A stretch of DNA of 64,000 nucleotides from Emticicia aquatilis (GCF_014644295.1 NZ_BMKK01000002.1:186001-250000), one strand, 5' to 3'; counted from the stretch's first letter, positions 1 to 9,150 are shown. The notes: a model not told the origin generated them from the letters alone. Numbers and translations are program-made.

Positions 1-1032
1 CGATATTTTGAATCAACGAAATATTTTTTTTATATCAATGTATGTTTTTATTTCATTGTATTTAATCATAATCTAAGTATCATTAAATATAATTCCACAA
101 TTCTTTCCGAACTTGATTATACATTCGATTTTATTGCATTTTTAGGTATTTTCATTAGATTCTACATAATGAAGATGACATATCCTGTCAAAACATTTTC
201 GTTAAGAAATTTGAGGCATTTTATACTTCCAACTTTCGTAATAGTTGGGAAAATATTTGTAAAGAATACCCTATTTAACAAAAATATGATACTAATTTTT
301 CAACAGTTTTATATTCCTATTATTAGTGTAAGTGATTTTTCACTGGCCTTATTTATCATAGGCTTTTCATACGTCATTACATCTTTGATTATTATTCTAC
401 GATTTATCAATAAACAATCTGCAATTTTTAAGCTAATAAATAAAAAGACCTTGATTTGGTTAAAAATAGTAATATTTGTTACGGCTTTATTTATGATATT
501 AGAATTAATGCTTTTTTTAAATATAGAAAATAAATATAATTCACTACTGGTTTTTGGTCAGCATATTTTAATAATCACTCTAATTTTCTACCTCCTTTTT
601 TCGCCTAAAACAGTAAAGAAAATGCGAGGTTGTGTGCATGTTATTCCAGAAATAAACGACATAAATGTATTGCCCCAGGCTTTCAGAGGAACAACCTACG
701 ACTATTGGCATTCAATTATTGAAGATTATATTTCCGTTAAAATGCCATATCTTAATATGAACTTCAATGCCAACGAGATGGCGTCAGATTTAAGTATTAG
801 TAAACAAAAATTGCTTACAATACTCAAATATGTTTACAGAATGGATTTTGTAGAATTTGTAAATCGACATCGAGTTTATTATTTTTTAGAACTTTCAAAT
901 GATAAAACATTTAGTTCTTTACATGTAGAGTACCAAGCATTAAGAGTTGGGTTCTATAATAAATCTGATTTCCATTATCATTTCCGAAAATACATGAATT
1001 CCTTGCCTCCTTTAAACATCAGTCAAGATTAG
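1..1032 (+). CDS. Membrane-anchored AraC-type regulator, 5' partial
   Basis: The reading frame is open from base 1 with no stop before the first ATG at 169, so the gene very probably starts left of the window; 343 codons are visible. The N-terminal two thirds are strings of hydrophobic segments (several membrane helices, for example around SLALFIIGFSYVITSLIIIL and LKIVIFVTALFMILELMLFL). The last ~95 residues are an AraC-type double helix-turn-helix: a first helix pair near NEMASDLSISKQKLLTIL and the second-helix signature VGFYNKSDFHYHFRKY. The expected role is a membrane-tethered transcription factor; the signal sensed is unknown. No partner gene is visible. The HTH call is firm and the exact start lies outside the window. 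Confidence 0.8.
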   Translation, partial: RYFESTKYFFYINVCFYFIVFNHNLSIIKYNSTILSELDYTFDFIAFLGIFIRFYIMKMTYPVKTFSLRNLRHFILPTFVIVGKIFVKNTLFNKNMILIFQQFYIPIISVSDFSLALFIIGFSYVITSLIIILRFINKQSAIFKLINKKTLIWLKIVIFVTALFMILELMLFLNIENKYNSLLVFGQHILIITLIFYLLFSPKTVKKMRGCVHVIPEINDINVLPQAFRGTTYDYWHSIIEDYISVKMPYLNMNFNANEMASDLSISKQKLLTILKYVYRMDFVEFVNRHRVYYFLELSNDKTFSSLHVEYQALRVGFYNKSDFHYHFRKYMNSLPPLNISQD

Positions 1033-1197
1033 TACATTTTTAAACGAGAAATGCTTGAAATAGGTCTACACAAATACTGATTTTTCTTAAAATATCTTTT
1101 AATTAACTTTTGAAATCTATTTTTTTTATTCAAAATCCATACAACGACTATGTCCCTCCATTCGTCGAATATTGTTTTTTTAGATGATTATCGTAGT

Positions 1198-1205
1198 TAG
1201 TTTTG
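1198..1205 (+). promoter_or_regulatory. Putative -7 element TAGTTTTG
   Basis: TAGTTTTG matches the Bacteroidota -7 consensus TAnnTTTG and lies 33 bp before the ATG at 1239. A TTG at 1172-1174 could be the upstream element, though its 23-bp gap is slightly long. Confidence 0.4.
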
Positions 1206-1238
1206 AATTACTTAGAAAATCAAAATAAATAGAACTTT

Positions 1239-1733
1239 ATGAAAAAAATACAACTTAAAAATGGTTTAGAAGTTTTAGTTGATGACGATATTTATGGAGA
1301 AGTAGTTAACCATAAATGGAATATTTGTACAGTGAAAGGAAAACGTTATGTTAGAACAACTATATACTTTCCCAAAAAACAAGATATTTATTTGCATCAT
1401 ATTGTTTTAGGCGGTTTAATGAAAGGCTATACTGCTTTGTTTGTCGATGGAAATTCTCTTAATTGCCAGAAAGAAAATTTAATTCAGGTACCTTTTCATA
1501 CCAAATCTCATATTAGACCATGTCATTTCACTAACAAAACATCTAAATATAGAGGTGTTTATGTAAGCAGAGGGATGTATATATCATCAATCCAAATGGG
1601 TGGTAAATTTAATTACTTGGGGACATTCATTTCCGAAAAAGAAGCTGCTATTAAATATGATTTGAAAGCAATTGAGCTTTATAAACAGTTTGCAATTACA
1701 AATATAATTACGAATCCTTATTTTGTACTATAA
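1239..1733 (+). CDS. AP2-domain protein with degenerate HNH region
   Basis: 164 aa. The C-terminal half (residues ~100-155) is an AP2/ERF-type DNA-binding fold: SKYRGVYVSRGMYISSIQ, then GKFNYLGTFISEKEAAIKYD and a closing hydrophobic helix. Upstream (residues ~50-85) is the layout of an HNH homing-type endonuclease, LHHIVLGG then VDGNSLNCQKENL. In active relatives the latter reads vDHxxGnxlxNrxxNL; here the DH pair is replaced by FVD and the N by C, so cleavage activity is doubtful. Free-standing HNH-AP2 genes are selfish or phage-linked in many bacteria. It stands alone here, next to other decayed mobile DNA. It could instead be a domesticated DNA-binding protein. Confidence 0.75.
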   Translation: MKKIQLKNGLEVLVDDDIYGEVVNHKWNICTVKGKRYVRTTIYFPKKQDIYLHHIVLGGLMKGYTALFVDGNSLNCQKENLIQVPFHTKSHIRPCHFTNKTSKYRGVYVSRGMYISSIQMGGKFNYLGTFISEKEAAIKYDLKAIELYKQFAITNIITNPYFVL

Positions 1734-1899
1734 AGGTGTACTTTTGATTGACACAGTTTAATCCATTTAGTGTTTTGTGATTATTGGTCTTGAGCTTTTA
1801 AGTTTATAGGGTTTTAAACTTTAAGTTTGGGAGATGAAACCGATATTTGAAAAAATAAATGTTTTATATTTAGTTTAAAACCTAATTTAGCATATATAT

Positions 1900-1933
1900 A
1901 AAATATGCAGTTTAACAAAATGCTGCATATTTT
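1900..1933. terminator. Rho-independent terminator-like hairpin
   Basis: An 11-bp perfect stem (AAAATATGCAG / CTGCATATTTT) with a 12-nt loop, followed on the plus strand by a T-rich run. It lies between the convergent ends of the AP2 gene (1733) and the histidine kinase (1981), so it can serve either. Confidence 0.6.
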
Positions 1934-1980
1934 TATATTTATTTGAATCTAAATAACTTATTTGAGTTTTATTATCTTTT

Positions 1981-4764
1981 TCAGATTGGCTGATTTTTTA
2001 ATTGTTTTGTCCTTTTTAAGTCTTCAATTTGATTTTCAATTAATGAACTAATCGTTTTAATATCTTTTTTTAGAAAAATATCACTTAGGGCATTACTTTC
2101 AATTTCATTGTTTTTAATTACTTCTTCAATCATTAGTTCCACTTTGGTTAATCCTACCATTTTGAAAGAAGGTTTAATCGTATGAAGTCGTTTTTTTATA
2201 TCTTCTATTGAAATGTTATTTGAATTTTGAATTAAGGATTCAAATTCTTTTAAATAAACAGTGTGGAATTGAACAAAAACCTCTATTGCATAATCTATAT
2301 CATCTTTATAGAATTGTGTTAAAAAATCTGTGTCTAATTCATTGTGAAAATGTATTAATGGTTCTGGTATTTTATTCTGTCTGACTGTGTCGAAGCAAAT
2401 TGAAATTTTATCATAAAGTTCATCAGTAGTAAACGGTTTCTTTATAATGTCATCCATTCCATACTTTAATATTTCAACTTCTATTTTGGGAAATACTACG
2501 GCTGTCATGGCAATAATAAAGAAAACTCGATTCTGAAAAGTAGTTCTGAGTTTGATTGATAACTCAAAACCATTGATGCCAGGTAGTTGTATATCTACCA
2601 TTACACAGTCAAAATGAGTGTTAGAGAATTTTCTAATAGCCTCTTCTCCTGAACCAGCTATTTCATAATATATCGACCATTTGCAGAATAGTCTTTTTAA
2701 GTATTCTTGATTTAATATGTTGTCTTCAACAATAAGAACCCTTAATTCATCTAAGGGAGCATTTAAAAATTGATTCGGTTTTTCGATTTTTTTGAGTATT
2801 TCAGGTATTTCGAGACCTTTCTCATAGACGAGGTCAAATGAAAAAATAGAGCCTTTTCCTACAGAACTTGATACATTAATACTACTATTTTGTATTTCAA
2901 CTAATGATTTTACGATAGATAGCCCTAAGCCCGTTCCTTGCGATTTATGCTGTTTGGTTGCGGGTAGTTGCACAAATTTTTCAAAAATATTATCTTCATT
3001 TTCCTTACTAAGGCCTATACCTGTATCTTCAACTGTAAATCGAAGTTTGATATGTTGATTTGTTTGGTGAATTCTCTCAACAACTAATTTAACAGTACCA
3101 ACTTCTGTGAATTTTTCGGCGTTTGAGAGTAAGTTTATAATAATTTGCTGAAGGAGTAGGGGGTCGCCTATAACGTATGTATCAAGTTTAAATTTCCACT
3201 CAAATTTGAAAGTGATATTTTTTTTAGATAAGCTATATTCAAAACTTCGTGTGATTTCAGAAAGCATTTTCTTTAAATCGAACGATTGATTATTAACAAC
3301 TAAATTACCCGTTTCTATTTTTGAGATGTCGAGAATATCAGAAATTAACTTTTGTAAAAACATAGTAGATGTTTCCATGACATCTAAATAGTCTTTTTGT
3401 TCGATGTTAAGTTGGGTTAGTTTTAGTAAATCGCCCATACCTAATATGGCATTGATTGGAGTTTTGAGCTCATGGGTCATGCTGGCCAGAAACATCTTTT
3501 CTCTTTCAGTTGCTCTGTTGGCAATATCATTTGCATGCTTTAGGTCTTGTTCGAGTTGTTTTCTTTCAGTAATATCATAATGAATGCCAATTGAACCAAT
3601 TACTTCGTGATTATGATTGAAAATAGGTGTTCCACTAACCAAAAGCCATGCGGATGTTCCATCTTTTTTAACTAAAGGAACCTCATAAGTACTACTAATA
3701 CCTTGTTCTCTTTTACTTTGATTGATTGTAAATATTTGTTTATTCTCTGGTTTTAAGAAAAGCTCATTTGCTTTTTTCCCAAGTAGTTCTTCTTTGGTAT
3801 ATCCTGTTATTTGACAAAAATGATTATACACATTTGTTATGGTATCATTATTATCAACTTCCAAAATACCAAGTTGCATATTTTCAATTATTTTTGTGTA
3901 TTTCTCTTCACTTTCTTTAACTTTTTCGTTTAAGTTATAATTTTGTGTGACATCTCTGTAATACCAAAAATAGCTGTACTCTCCATTCGGATTAAGAATC
4001 ATTGTAAAATCTCTTTCAAAAGTTTTACCATTTTTTGTCTTCAAGACTTCACATTTAATATTTTTTCTTTGGAGAATGTTTTGTTCTATCCCCTCTGAGA
4101 ATAAATTTGGATAAATAAATGAATCTTTTAAACGGTCAATAAAAACATTACAATCTTCCCCAATGAACGTTGAAGGTGTCTCGTCGTTCATATCAAAAAA
4201 TGACAATAATCCGTCATTCAAAAACAATATTCGACGATTAGAATCCTCTACCAAAATACCATTACTACTATTTTTAAATATATTGAACCAAATATTTGAT
4301 TGGTTGGTATGATAAAAATGATTGGACTGAATATTGATATCCTTCATGGTTCCTATAATAAGTAAATCATCATGGATTTTTGTTATCGTTATATTTAATC
4401 TAATCCATATGTATCTTCCGTTTTTACCTTTGATGGGGAACTCTACATAGGGATAAGTCCAGTTATTTTTATTAATGGCATCATCAAAGATTTGTTTGAA
4501 ATAGTCGGTGTAATTTCTTTTAATAAAAATTTTAAAATAGTTTAGTTCGGTTGAGTTAAAAAATACCTGACAAGTTTTTTTTATAAATTTTATGTTATTA
4601 TTTGTGTCTGTAACCAAAATTAAGTCATCTATATTAGCTTCTAATGTTTCGCATTTTTGTAAAAAAAAACTCTTTTTAGAATTAGTATAAACAAAGTTTT
4701 TAATACCAATTATCTTATTAATTATATTATAAGTAAAAATTTTATGTATTGATAGTGATTTCAT
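1981..4764 (-). CDS. Hybrid sensor histidine kinase with PAS, REC and HPt domains
   Basis: 927 aa, without clear membrane helices, so probably cytoplasmic. Order: three PAS-like domains (~40-150, ~160-275, ~285-405), HisKA with H-box MTHELKTPINAILG (phospho-acceptor His431), HATPase (N-box NLLSNAEKF, G1 DTGIGLSKEN, G2 GTGLGLSIVK), a receiver domain with VMVDIQLPG (acceptor Asp724) and KKPF, and a C-terminal HPt domain with RLHTIKPSFKMVG (His861). All residues needed for a complete His-Asp-His relay are present. No response regulator is adjacent, so its output partner is unknown. The ATG at 4764 follows a non-coding kilobase. Family assignment is certain; the signal is not known. Confidence 0.95.
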   Translation of the reverse strand: MKSLSIHKIFTYNIINKIIGIKNFVYTNSKKSFFLQKCETLEANIDDLILVTDTNNNIKFIKKTCQVFFNSTELNYFKIFIKRNYTDYFKQIFDDAINKNNWTYPYVEFPIKGKNGRYIWIRLNITITKIHDDLLIIGTMKDINIQSNHFYHTNQSNIWFNIFKNSSNGILVEDSNRRILFLNDGLLSFFDMNDETPSTFIGEDCNVFIDRLKDSFIYPNLFSEGIEQNILQRKNIKCEVLKTKNGKTFERDFTMILNPNGEYSYFWYYRDVTQNYNLNEKVKESEEKYTKIIENMQLGILEVDNNDTITNVYNHFCQITGYTKEELLGKKANELFLKPENKQIFTINQSKREQGISSTYEVPLVKKDGTSAWLLVSGTPIFNHNHEVIGSIGIHYDITERKQLEQDLKHANDIANRATEREKMFLASMTHELKTPINAILGMGDLLKLTQLNIEQKDYLDVMETSTMFLQKLISDILDISKIETGNLVVNNQSFDLKKMLSEITRSFEYSLSKKNITFKFEWKFKLDTYVIGDPLLLQQIIINLLSNAEKFTEVGTVKLVVERIHQTNQHIKLRFTVEDTGIGLSKENEDNIFEKFVQLPATKQHKSQGTGLGLSIVKSLVEIQNSSINVSSSVGKGSIFSFDLVYEKGLEIPEILKKIEKPNQFLNAPLDELRVLIVEDNILNQEYLKRLFCKWSIYYEIAGSGEEAIRKFSNTHFDCVMVDIQLPGINGFELSIKLRTTFQNRVFFIIAMTAVVFPKIEVEILKYGMDDIIKKPFTTDELYDKISICFDTVRQNKIPEPLIHFHNELDTDFLTQFYKDDIDYAIEVFVQFHTVYLKEFESLIQNSNNISIEDIKKRLHTIKPSFKMVGLTKVELMIEEVIKNNEIESNALSDIFLKKDIKTISSLIENQIEDLKRTKQLKNQPI

Positions 4765-5846
4765 ATTTACATTTTTGTTTCAATCCTTTTTTATTTGGAG
4801 CACATTTTTTGAATCTTAATTATTTTGCATAATTCTAAAAATTTAATTGTAGTATTTATTCTTTAACTATAGATTAACCCAGCAGAGTTTCATAAGTTTT
4901 TCTTTTATTCCATAATAACATGTTATACGTCATATAACTTTGTGCTGACTGCTGCTTAGGTAATTAAATTTTTAATTAAAATACACTTAAGTGATGGTAA
5001 AAATTAAATTGATAATATTTTTTTACCGAGCGTCGGTCGCCACGGAGTTGCCCAGAGTTTAAAAATCACAGAGTTTTTCTATTTTTTCTTTGTGTAACTC
5101 CGTGTTGTACTTCGTGTACCTCTGTGGTAGAATACTATCAATTAAATAGTTCTTTATACTTACATACAATTAGCAAATATTTTCAGATTGTTTGATGATT
5201 ATCCGTATTATCAAAGGTTTATAGAATTCTAAGTAATATACAATTTGAAACATTGGAATATTTAGACTAATGTTTCAGTTATCATTAAAATGTGAATGTA
5301 GGAATGATTACTTATACTGTGTAGTGGAGTTTTTTTAAAAACAGCGGCATACATATAAACTCACAATTTATTGATTTTACTCTCCAAACTAATTATTGTT
5401 CGACCAATGGTTTTATAAAATCGGTGAATGGTAGTTTTAATACCTAATTTTTAGTAACAAATTGTATTTATTTAATGTACAGGTATATTTCAGATTGGAT
5501 ATGTTTTTGATTTTTTTTACCTCTAATCGCCCAGTATCAGTAACACACTTCCGAACCTTTGTAAAGTTTTAATCCATTGATAATCATATAAAAAATAGAT
5601 AAAAGTTTAAGTAATAGGTAAGGTACAGTACAAAGTCTACTAATTAATTTAGATGTATTGTATAAAATCATTTTAACCTAAAGCATATTTTACCTATGAG
5701 CGATTTTTACAGTCGGTTTATAGACTTTTTTTTTATATGAAGTTAGTTGAGCAGAAATTTAGGAATAAAATTATTTTTTTAGGTACTTGTTAGAAAGCTT
5801 AAATAATAATACACGCCTTATTATTTTTCATCTTCAACTTAATATT
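4765..5846. other. Non-coding, AT-rich stretch
   Basis: About 1.1 kb without a convincing gene on either strand; frames are broken by stops and no family is recognisable. The only structured part is the GC-richer repeat at 5041-5126, listed separately. It may be decayed coding sequence or simple intergenic DNA. Confidence 0.6.
5041..5126. repeat. Imperfect inverted repeat with two nested arm pairs
   Basis: CACGGAGTT (5041-5049) pairs with AACTCCGTG (5096-5104), and CACAGAG (5067-5073) pairs with CTCTGTG (5120-5126). The phrases 'cacggag', 'cacagag' and 'ctccgtg' are reminiscent of dispersed repeats seen in many bacterial genomes. No second copy was noticed in this window. Confidence 0.5.
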
Positions 5847-6059
5847 ATGAAATATTTTTTATTTACAATCGGACTTCATAATAATGATAAGGGAATTTGG
5901 TTTGATGATGTAATAGTGAAAGGTCCGCAAGTTCCTGACCATTTAGATTTGATTGAGGTCTTGAAATCAAGGTATTTCTCAAAAATTATTGGAGTTACAG
6001 GTATTAAAGAGGTTCAATATGAGAAGAATCGGATTCAAGTTATTGTAATGAATAGATAA
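5847..6059 (+). CDS. Small hypothetical protein
   Basis: 70 aa from the ATG at 5847 (MKYFLFTIGLHNNDKG). A longer frame begins at a TTG at 5787, but its extra residues look like translated AT-rich DNA. No family recognised. It has a plausible soluble pattern of mixed hydrophobic and charged residues (LDLIEVLKSRYFSKIIGVTG). No clear ribosome binding site and no partner gene, so it may be a chance frame. Confidence 0.35.
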   Translation: MKYFLFTIGLHNNDKGIWFDDVIVKGPQVPDHLDLIEVLKSRYFSKIIGVTGIKEVQYEKNRIQVIVMNR

Positions 6060-6281
6060 TTCAAAATTTCATTCTCACATAAACTTATAATAATTGATAC
6101 ATAGTAAATATCCCCCTAAATAAGATATTATATATATATTACAGCGAAGGAGGTTCTTCGTCCATTTTGGTGAAATAAGGTGTACCCAATAGTTTAGACA
6201 GTATTTTTACTATTGTTGTTGTAAATTTTTCTTTTTTTGCTACTTTTTTTCTTTTGTTAATTGCTGTGGAAAAGTAGATAA

Positions 6282-7145
6282 CTATGCCGCTTTTGAATAG
6301 ACCTTATCAGGGGTTAAATAGTCTAAGCTCTGATGAAATCGTCTCTGATTATAAAATTCAAAGTATTCTTCTAACCCCTTATTCAACTCTGTTCCACTTT
6401 GATAAGATTTTAGGTAAATATCCGCTTCGGCGGTCCGATTCATATTTGACGCTTTTCCAAACTCTCTCTACAAAAATATTATCAATAGCTCTCCCTTTAC
6501 CGTCCATCGAAATCTGTATTTGATTGTCCTTGAGAATTTGTGTAAAGGTATTAGAAGTAAATTGTGAACCCTGGTCAGTGTTGAAAATTTCGGGTTTTCC
6601 AAACTCCCCAATGGTATCTTTTAGGACTTCGGCACACCACTTAGCTTCCATTGTATTGCTAACCGACCATGTTAAAACTTTTCTTGAAAATAAATCTACA
6701 ATCGCTATCAAATACATAAATCCCTTTGCCATCGGAATATAGGTGATGTCGGTTGCCCATACTTGATTCGGTCGCATAACCTTCAAGCCTTTTAGTAAAT
6801 ATGGGTAAATCGTATGCTCTTTATTTGGTAAAGATGTATTTGGCTTGCGATATACTGCTTCTATACCCATTTTTCGCATTATTCGCTGTACCCGTTTATG
6901 ATTGACTGAATAACCCAAACTCCTCAAATGTGCAGTCATTCGACGGATGCCATAGAAGGGAGTTTTGAGGTATTGTTTATCTAATTCTGTCATTAAAATT
7001 AGGTTTTGGTCGCTTTCCTGACCTACTGGTTTATAATAAATCCGTGAACGGCATAAACCTAATAAATGACATTGATGACTGATACTAAGGTCTTGATTTA
7101 ACTTCTCTACAAGTTTTATACGTTCTGATGACGGCTTGGCTACAA
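6282..7145 (-). pseudogene. IS3-family transposase orfB (DDE integrase core), frameshifted
   Basis: From the slippage site the frame reads VVAKPSSERIKLVEKL, then a rve integrase core. It contains GIRRMTAHLRSLGYSVN, the first catalytic Asp in ATDITYIP, the second in NTDQGSQF and the Glu region IFVERVWKSVKYE. After VKYE (6439 and above) the frame jumps. The normal continuation DIYLKSYQSGTELNKGLEEY to SLDYLTPDKVYSKAA is intact in another frame and ends at 6282. The disruption is an extra 16 bp at 6423-6438. An uninterrupted piece covers 6379-6993. The C-terminal segment is lost, so activity is unlikely. Confidence 0.85.
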
Positions 7146-7412
7146 CTTTTTTTTTAGAAAGGCAATGTCCATTTGCAATCTCCCTATTTGCTCATATAAG
7201 ACCGATGTATCCTCCGACTTTTCTTTCTTACTCTCTGAATCTTGCTCGAATACTAAATTCGCTCCTGCTAAAAATGCCTTCTTCCAATCGCTAATCTGTG
7301 TAGGATGCAGTTCGTACTTGGCTGCTAATTCTGAAAGTGTTTGCTTTTCCTTAATAGCTTCTATGGCAACTTTTGCCTTAAAATCCGAACTGAAATCCCA
7401 TTGTTTTAATGT
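7140..7412 (-). pseudogene. IS3-family orfA (HTH protein), start codon missing
   Basis: About 90 codons encode a transposase helix-turn-helix protein (WDFSSDFKAKVAIEAIKEKQ, ELAAKYELHPTQISDWKK) with a terminal heptad region (LYEQIGRLQMDIAFLKKKL). It ends in CTA AAA AAA AAG TTG TAG, a classic A-AAA-AAG minus-1 slippery site from which orfB continues as a fusion. No in-frame ATG precedes the conserved part; a TAA lies just upstream. The start therefore looks lost or is non-standard. Confidence 0.7.
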
Positions 7413-7457
7413 TTAAACAGTGATTAATTATCTTGCCTGTCTAAATTTTGGGGTACA

Positions 7458-8005
7458 TTATAAGGAATTTGATGAGTTATTAGAAAAGTTGCGAAGAAAA
7501 GTATGGCTTAAAATAGGACAAAATGCACTACCAAGTCTCGGTATTATTGATAGAGAAAACGTTCGTTGGTGCAATACTCGTTCTTTAAATGAGATGTTTT
7601 TTGGGAACAAAAAAGTAAAAGGTATAAAAAGACATGTAATAGTCGATAATAATTGATTTCTATTAGTAATCATAATAACAGTAGCTAATATTCATGATTG
7701 ACAAGCCACCTTACAATTGATGCAGGTTTTAAAAAATTTATGAAGCAGAGCGAAAGTGATTTTAGCAAATGCGAGGTTATGGAGGAGAAATAATAGAACA
7801 AATAAAAAGGAATTTTGACTATTTGCTCCAAATAACGTTAAGAATAGGTAGAAATATCTTTCAGCAACCTGAATGATAGGTAATCAAACGAAAATTTTCT
7901 TGGTTCGATGACTGAAAGCTATGTCATTATTATGAATTATTGATGGAAACTGCCGAAGAAATGGTAAAAATATTAGCTATAAAACTTTTAATTAATAAAA
8001 ATTAA
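7458..8005 (+). pseudogene. IS5-family transposase remnant
   Basis: Starting at the IS3 right end, the frame reads YKEFDELLEKLRRKVWLKIG, SLGIIDRENVRWCNTRSLN (degenerate DSQSV region) and NKKVKGIKRHVIVD. It then continues through stops and frameshifts as recognisable pieces: GEIIEQIK, an ERTFSWFD-like segment, and YELLMETAEEMVKILAIKLL near 7930-8000. These are the middle and C-terminal parts of an IS5/IS427-type DDE transposase. The N-terminus is absent, presumably removed where the IS3 element sits. Non-functional. Confidence 0.8.
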
Positions 8006-8245
8006 ACATGGTCTTAGTTGAAAGAATTTAAATAAGCTATCGCAGTTATACTCGTAAATTCGTCAATTCTCGGAATGTTGGTAATTTATACTGTTATCCA
8101 TTTAATTGTAATGAGTGATTTTAAAACATTTTATTACATGAAGATAAATTTTATTTTTTATTGATGAAAAATGTGGAGTTTCTTATGCTATATGTTACTA
8201 CAATGTTCATTTGTCTTGTCAATTATTGTCCCCACTTGTAATTTA

Positions 8246-8325
8246 TAGACCGCAAATTGCCTCAAGTAAACTCGAATTTACCTTAATTAATTCAAATTAA
8301 CTAATGTAAACCCTAATTAACCCAA
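8246..8325 (+). repeat. Four degenerate 20-bp iteron-like units
   Basis: Successive units at 8246, 8266, 8286 and 8306 with an exact 20-bp period. The clearest are GTAAACTCGAATTTACCTTA (8266), ATTAATTCAAATTAACTAAT (8286) and GTAAACCCTAATTAACCCAA (8306); the unit at 8246 is weaker. The rough consensus is GTAAACYCNAATTAACC. Phased repeats next to a small ribbon-helix-helix gene suggest binding sites for that protein or a replication or transfer origin; both are inference. Confidence 0.5.
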
Positions 8326-8343
8326 ATGTGGTTAGTTAGGGTT
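8309..8343. other. 14-bp stem-loop between iterons and RHH gene
   Basis: AACCCTAATTAACC (8309-8322) pairs with GGTTAGTTAGGGTT (8330-8343) at 13 of 14 positions with a 7-nt loop. The stem uses part of the last iteron. It could be a terminator, an operator or a transfer-origin hairpin. Confidence 0.55.
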
Positions 8344-8379
8344 TTGTAGTTTAGTACAACAATAAAATAATACAAATAC

Positions 8380-8814
8380 ATGCAAACAACAATGCGAACA
8401 GGTAGAGCTTTGCAATTAGATGAAATTGCGAACTCTCGAAACAAAGTAACACTTGGCTTTAAATGTAGTCCACAATTGAAAATCGGTTTAGCTAAGGAAG
8501 CACAAAGTTTTAGTATGAGTCTTTCAGAGTATGTAGAAGCGATTGTAGAAAATCGAAATACTCACAACAAAACTCAACAATTAAATGAAGTAAATGATAG
8601 TGAGGCTTTAATTTGGCAGCTTAATGCACAAGTTAAAGAATTAACAAGGAAGCTCTCTTTTTTCTATGAGGAACCAATGATGAAAAACACTTTTTTAAAA
8701 TACCGTGGTCAGATTATTCCATATACTGATAAGGATGGAATCTCAAGAAAAGATGCGATAACGAGTATTGAAGATGTGTACAAGATTTTATTTAAAACCA
8801 ATAAACTTTCTTAA
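8380..8814 (+). CDS. Ribbon-helix-helix DNA-binding protein
   Basis: 144 aa. Residues ~20-58 (NKVTLGFKCSPQLKIGLAKE, then SFSMSLSEYVEAIVE) have the strand-helix-helix pattern of MetJ/Arc-type regulators and of accessory proteins in plasmid mobilisation or partition. A polar stretch and a probable short coiled coil (~70-90) follow, then a C-terminal domain I do not recognise. It is transcribed toward the integrase side, with a small membrane-protein gene 4 bp downstream. Upstream lie four phased repeats and a hairpin that it may bind. Whether it belongs to the island or to older mobile DNA outside the attachment site is unclear. Confidence 0.65.
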   Translation: MQTTMRTGRALQLDEIANSRNKVTLGFKCSPQLKIGLAKEAQSFSMSLSEYVEAIVENRNTHNKTQQLNEVNDSEALIWQLNAQVKELTRKLSFFYEEPMMKNTFLKYRGQIIPYTDKDGISRKDAITSIEDVYKILFKTNKLS

Positions 8815-8818
8815 AGCC

Positions 8819-9064
8819 ATGTTTATACAAACAGAAAATCCATTTGGAGAGATAATGCCAGTACCTTATTCTCCTTCGTCATTAATGGAAATTACTCCTT
8901 CAAGTAAACCCTCAAATATTTGGAAATTTATTTTGGGTATTTCTATTTTCATAGGTGGAGTATTCGTTTTCTTTGTTTTAAAAAAAAAAAATGAAGAAGC
9001 GGGAGCCGCAAATATTGAATTTCAAAAAGTGGAGAGCGGTTTAAACCAAAATGAAATTGTTTAA
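8819..9064 (+). CDS. Small single-pass membrane protein
   Basis: 81 aa from the ATG at 8819 (MFIQTENPFGEIMPVPYSPS), 4 bp after the RHH gene; the longer frame from 8768 overlaps that gene and is less likely. One membrane helix (~33-52, WKFILGISIFIGGVFVFFVL) is followed by KKKNEE. This suggests an N-out, C-in topology by the positive-inside rule. No family recognised. Probably co-transcribed with the RHH gene. Confidence 0.55.
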   Translation: MFIQTENPFGEIMPVPYSPSSLMEITPSSKPSNIWKFILGISIFIGGVFVFFVLKKKNEEAGAANIEFQKVESGLNQNEIV

Positions 9065-9110
9065 ACCATGTTTAAACCGAGATTTTGTTTAAACTAAAAA
9101 TATCAATAAA

Positions 9111-9142
9111 AAAGCCTTATAATCTATTTATTATAAGGCTTT
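9111..9142. terminator. Strong terminator hairpin beside the tRNA fragment
   Basis: A 13-bp perfect stem (AAAGCCTTATAAT / ATTATAAGGCTTT) with a 6-nt loop. On the minus strand it is followed by a long T-run. This is where the terminator of a minus-strand tRNA-Asn gene would lie, so it is probably the original chromosomal terminator; it can also end the 8380-9064 transcript. Confidence 0.8.
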
Positions 9143-9150
9143 TAACTCTG

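Larger units (their letters stand above)
6181..7457 (-). mobile_element. IS3-family insertion sequence (IS150-like layout), probably inactive
   Basis: 1277 bp bounded by imperfect 20-bp inverted repeats: TGTACCCAATAGTTTAGACA at 6181-6200 and TGTCTAAATTTTGGGGTACA at 7438-7457 (differences only in the middle). It contains an orfA/orfB pair on the minus strand with a slippery A-run, as IS3 elements have. No target-site duplication is obvious: the left flank ends ATAAGG and the right flank begins TTATAAGG. orfB has a 16-bp insertion and orfA lacks a normal start, so it is probably dead. Its right end abuts the IS5-family transposase remnant. Confidence 0.85.
8006..8379. other. Intergenic region ahead of the RHH gene
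   Basis: 374 bp without a gene. The first 240 bp show nothing recognisable. The rest holds the 20-bp iteron-like units and the 14-bp hairpin listed separately. Confidence 0.6.

Noticed and set aside
6284-7416. Plus-strand frames across the IS3 element
   Set aside because: They are antisense to orfA/orfB, whose protein motifs are clear on the minus strand.
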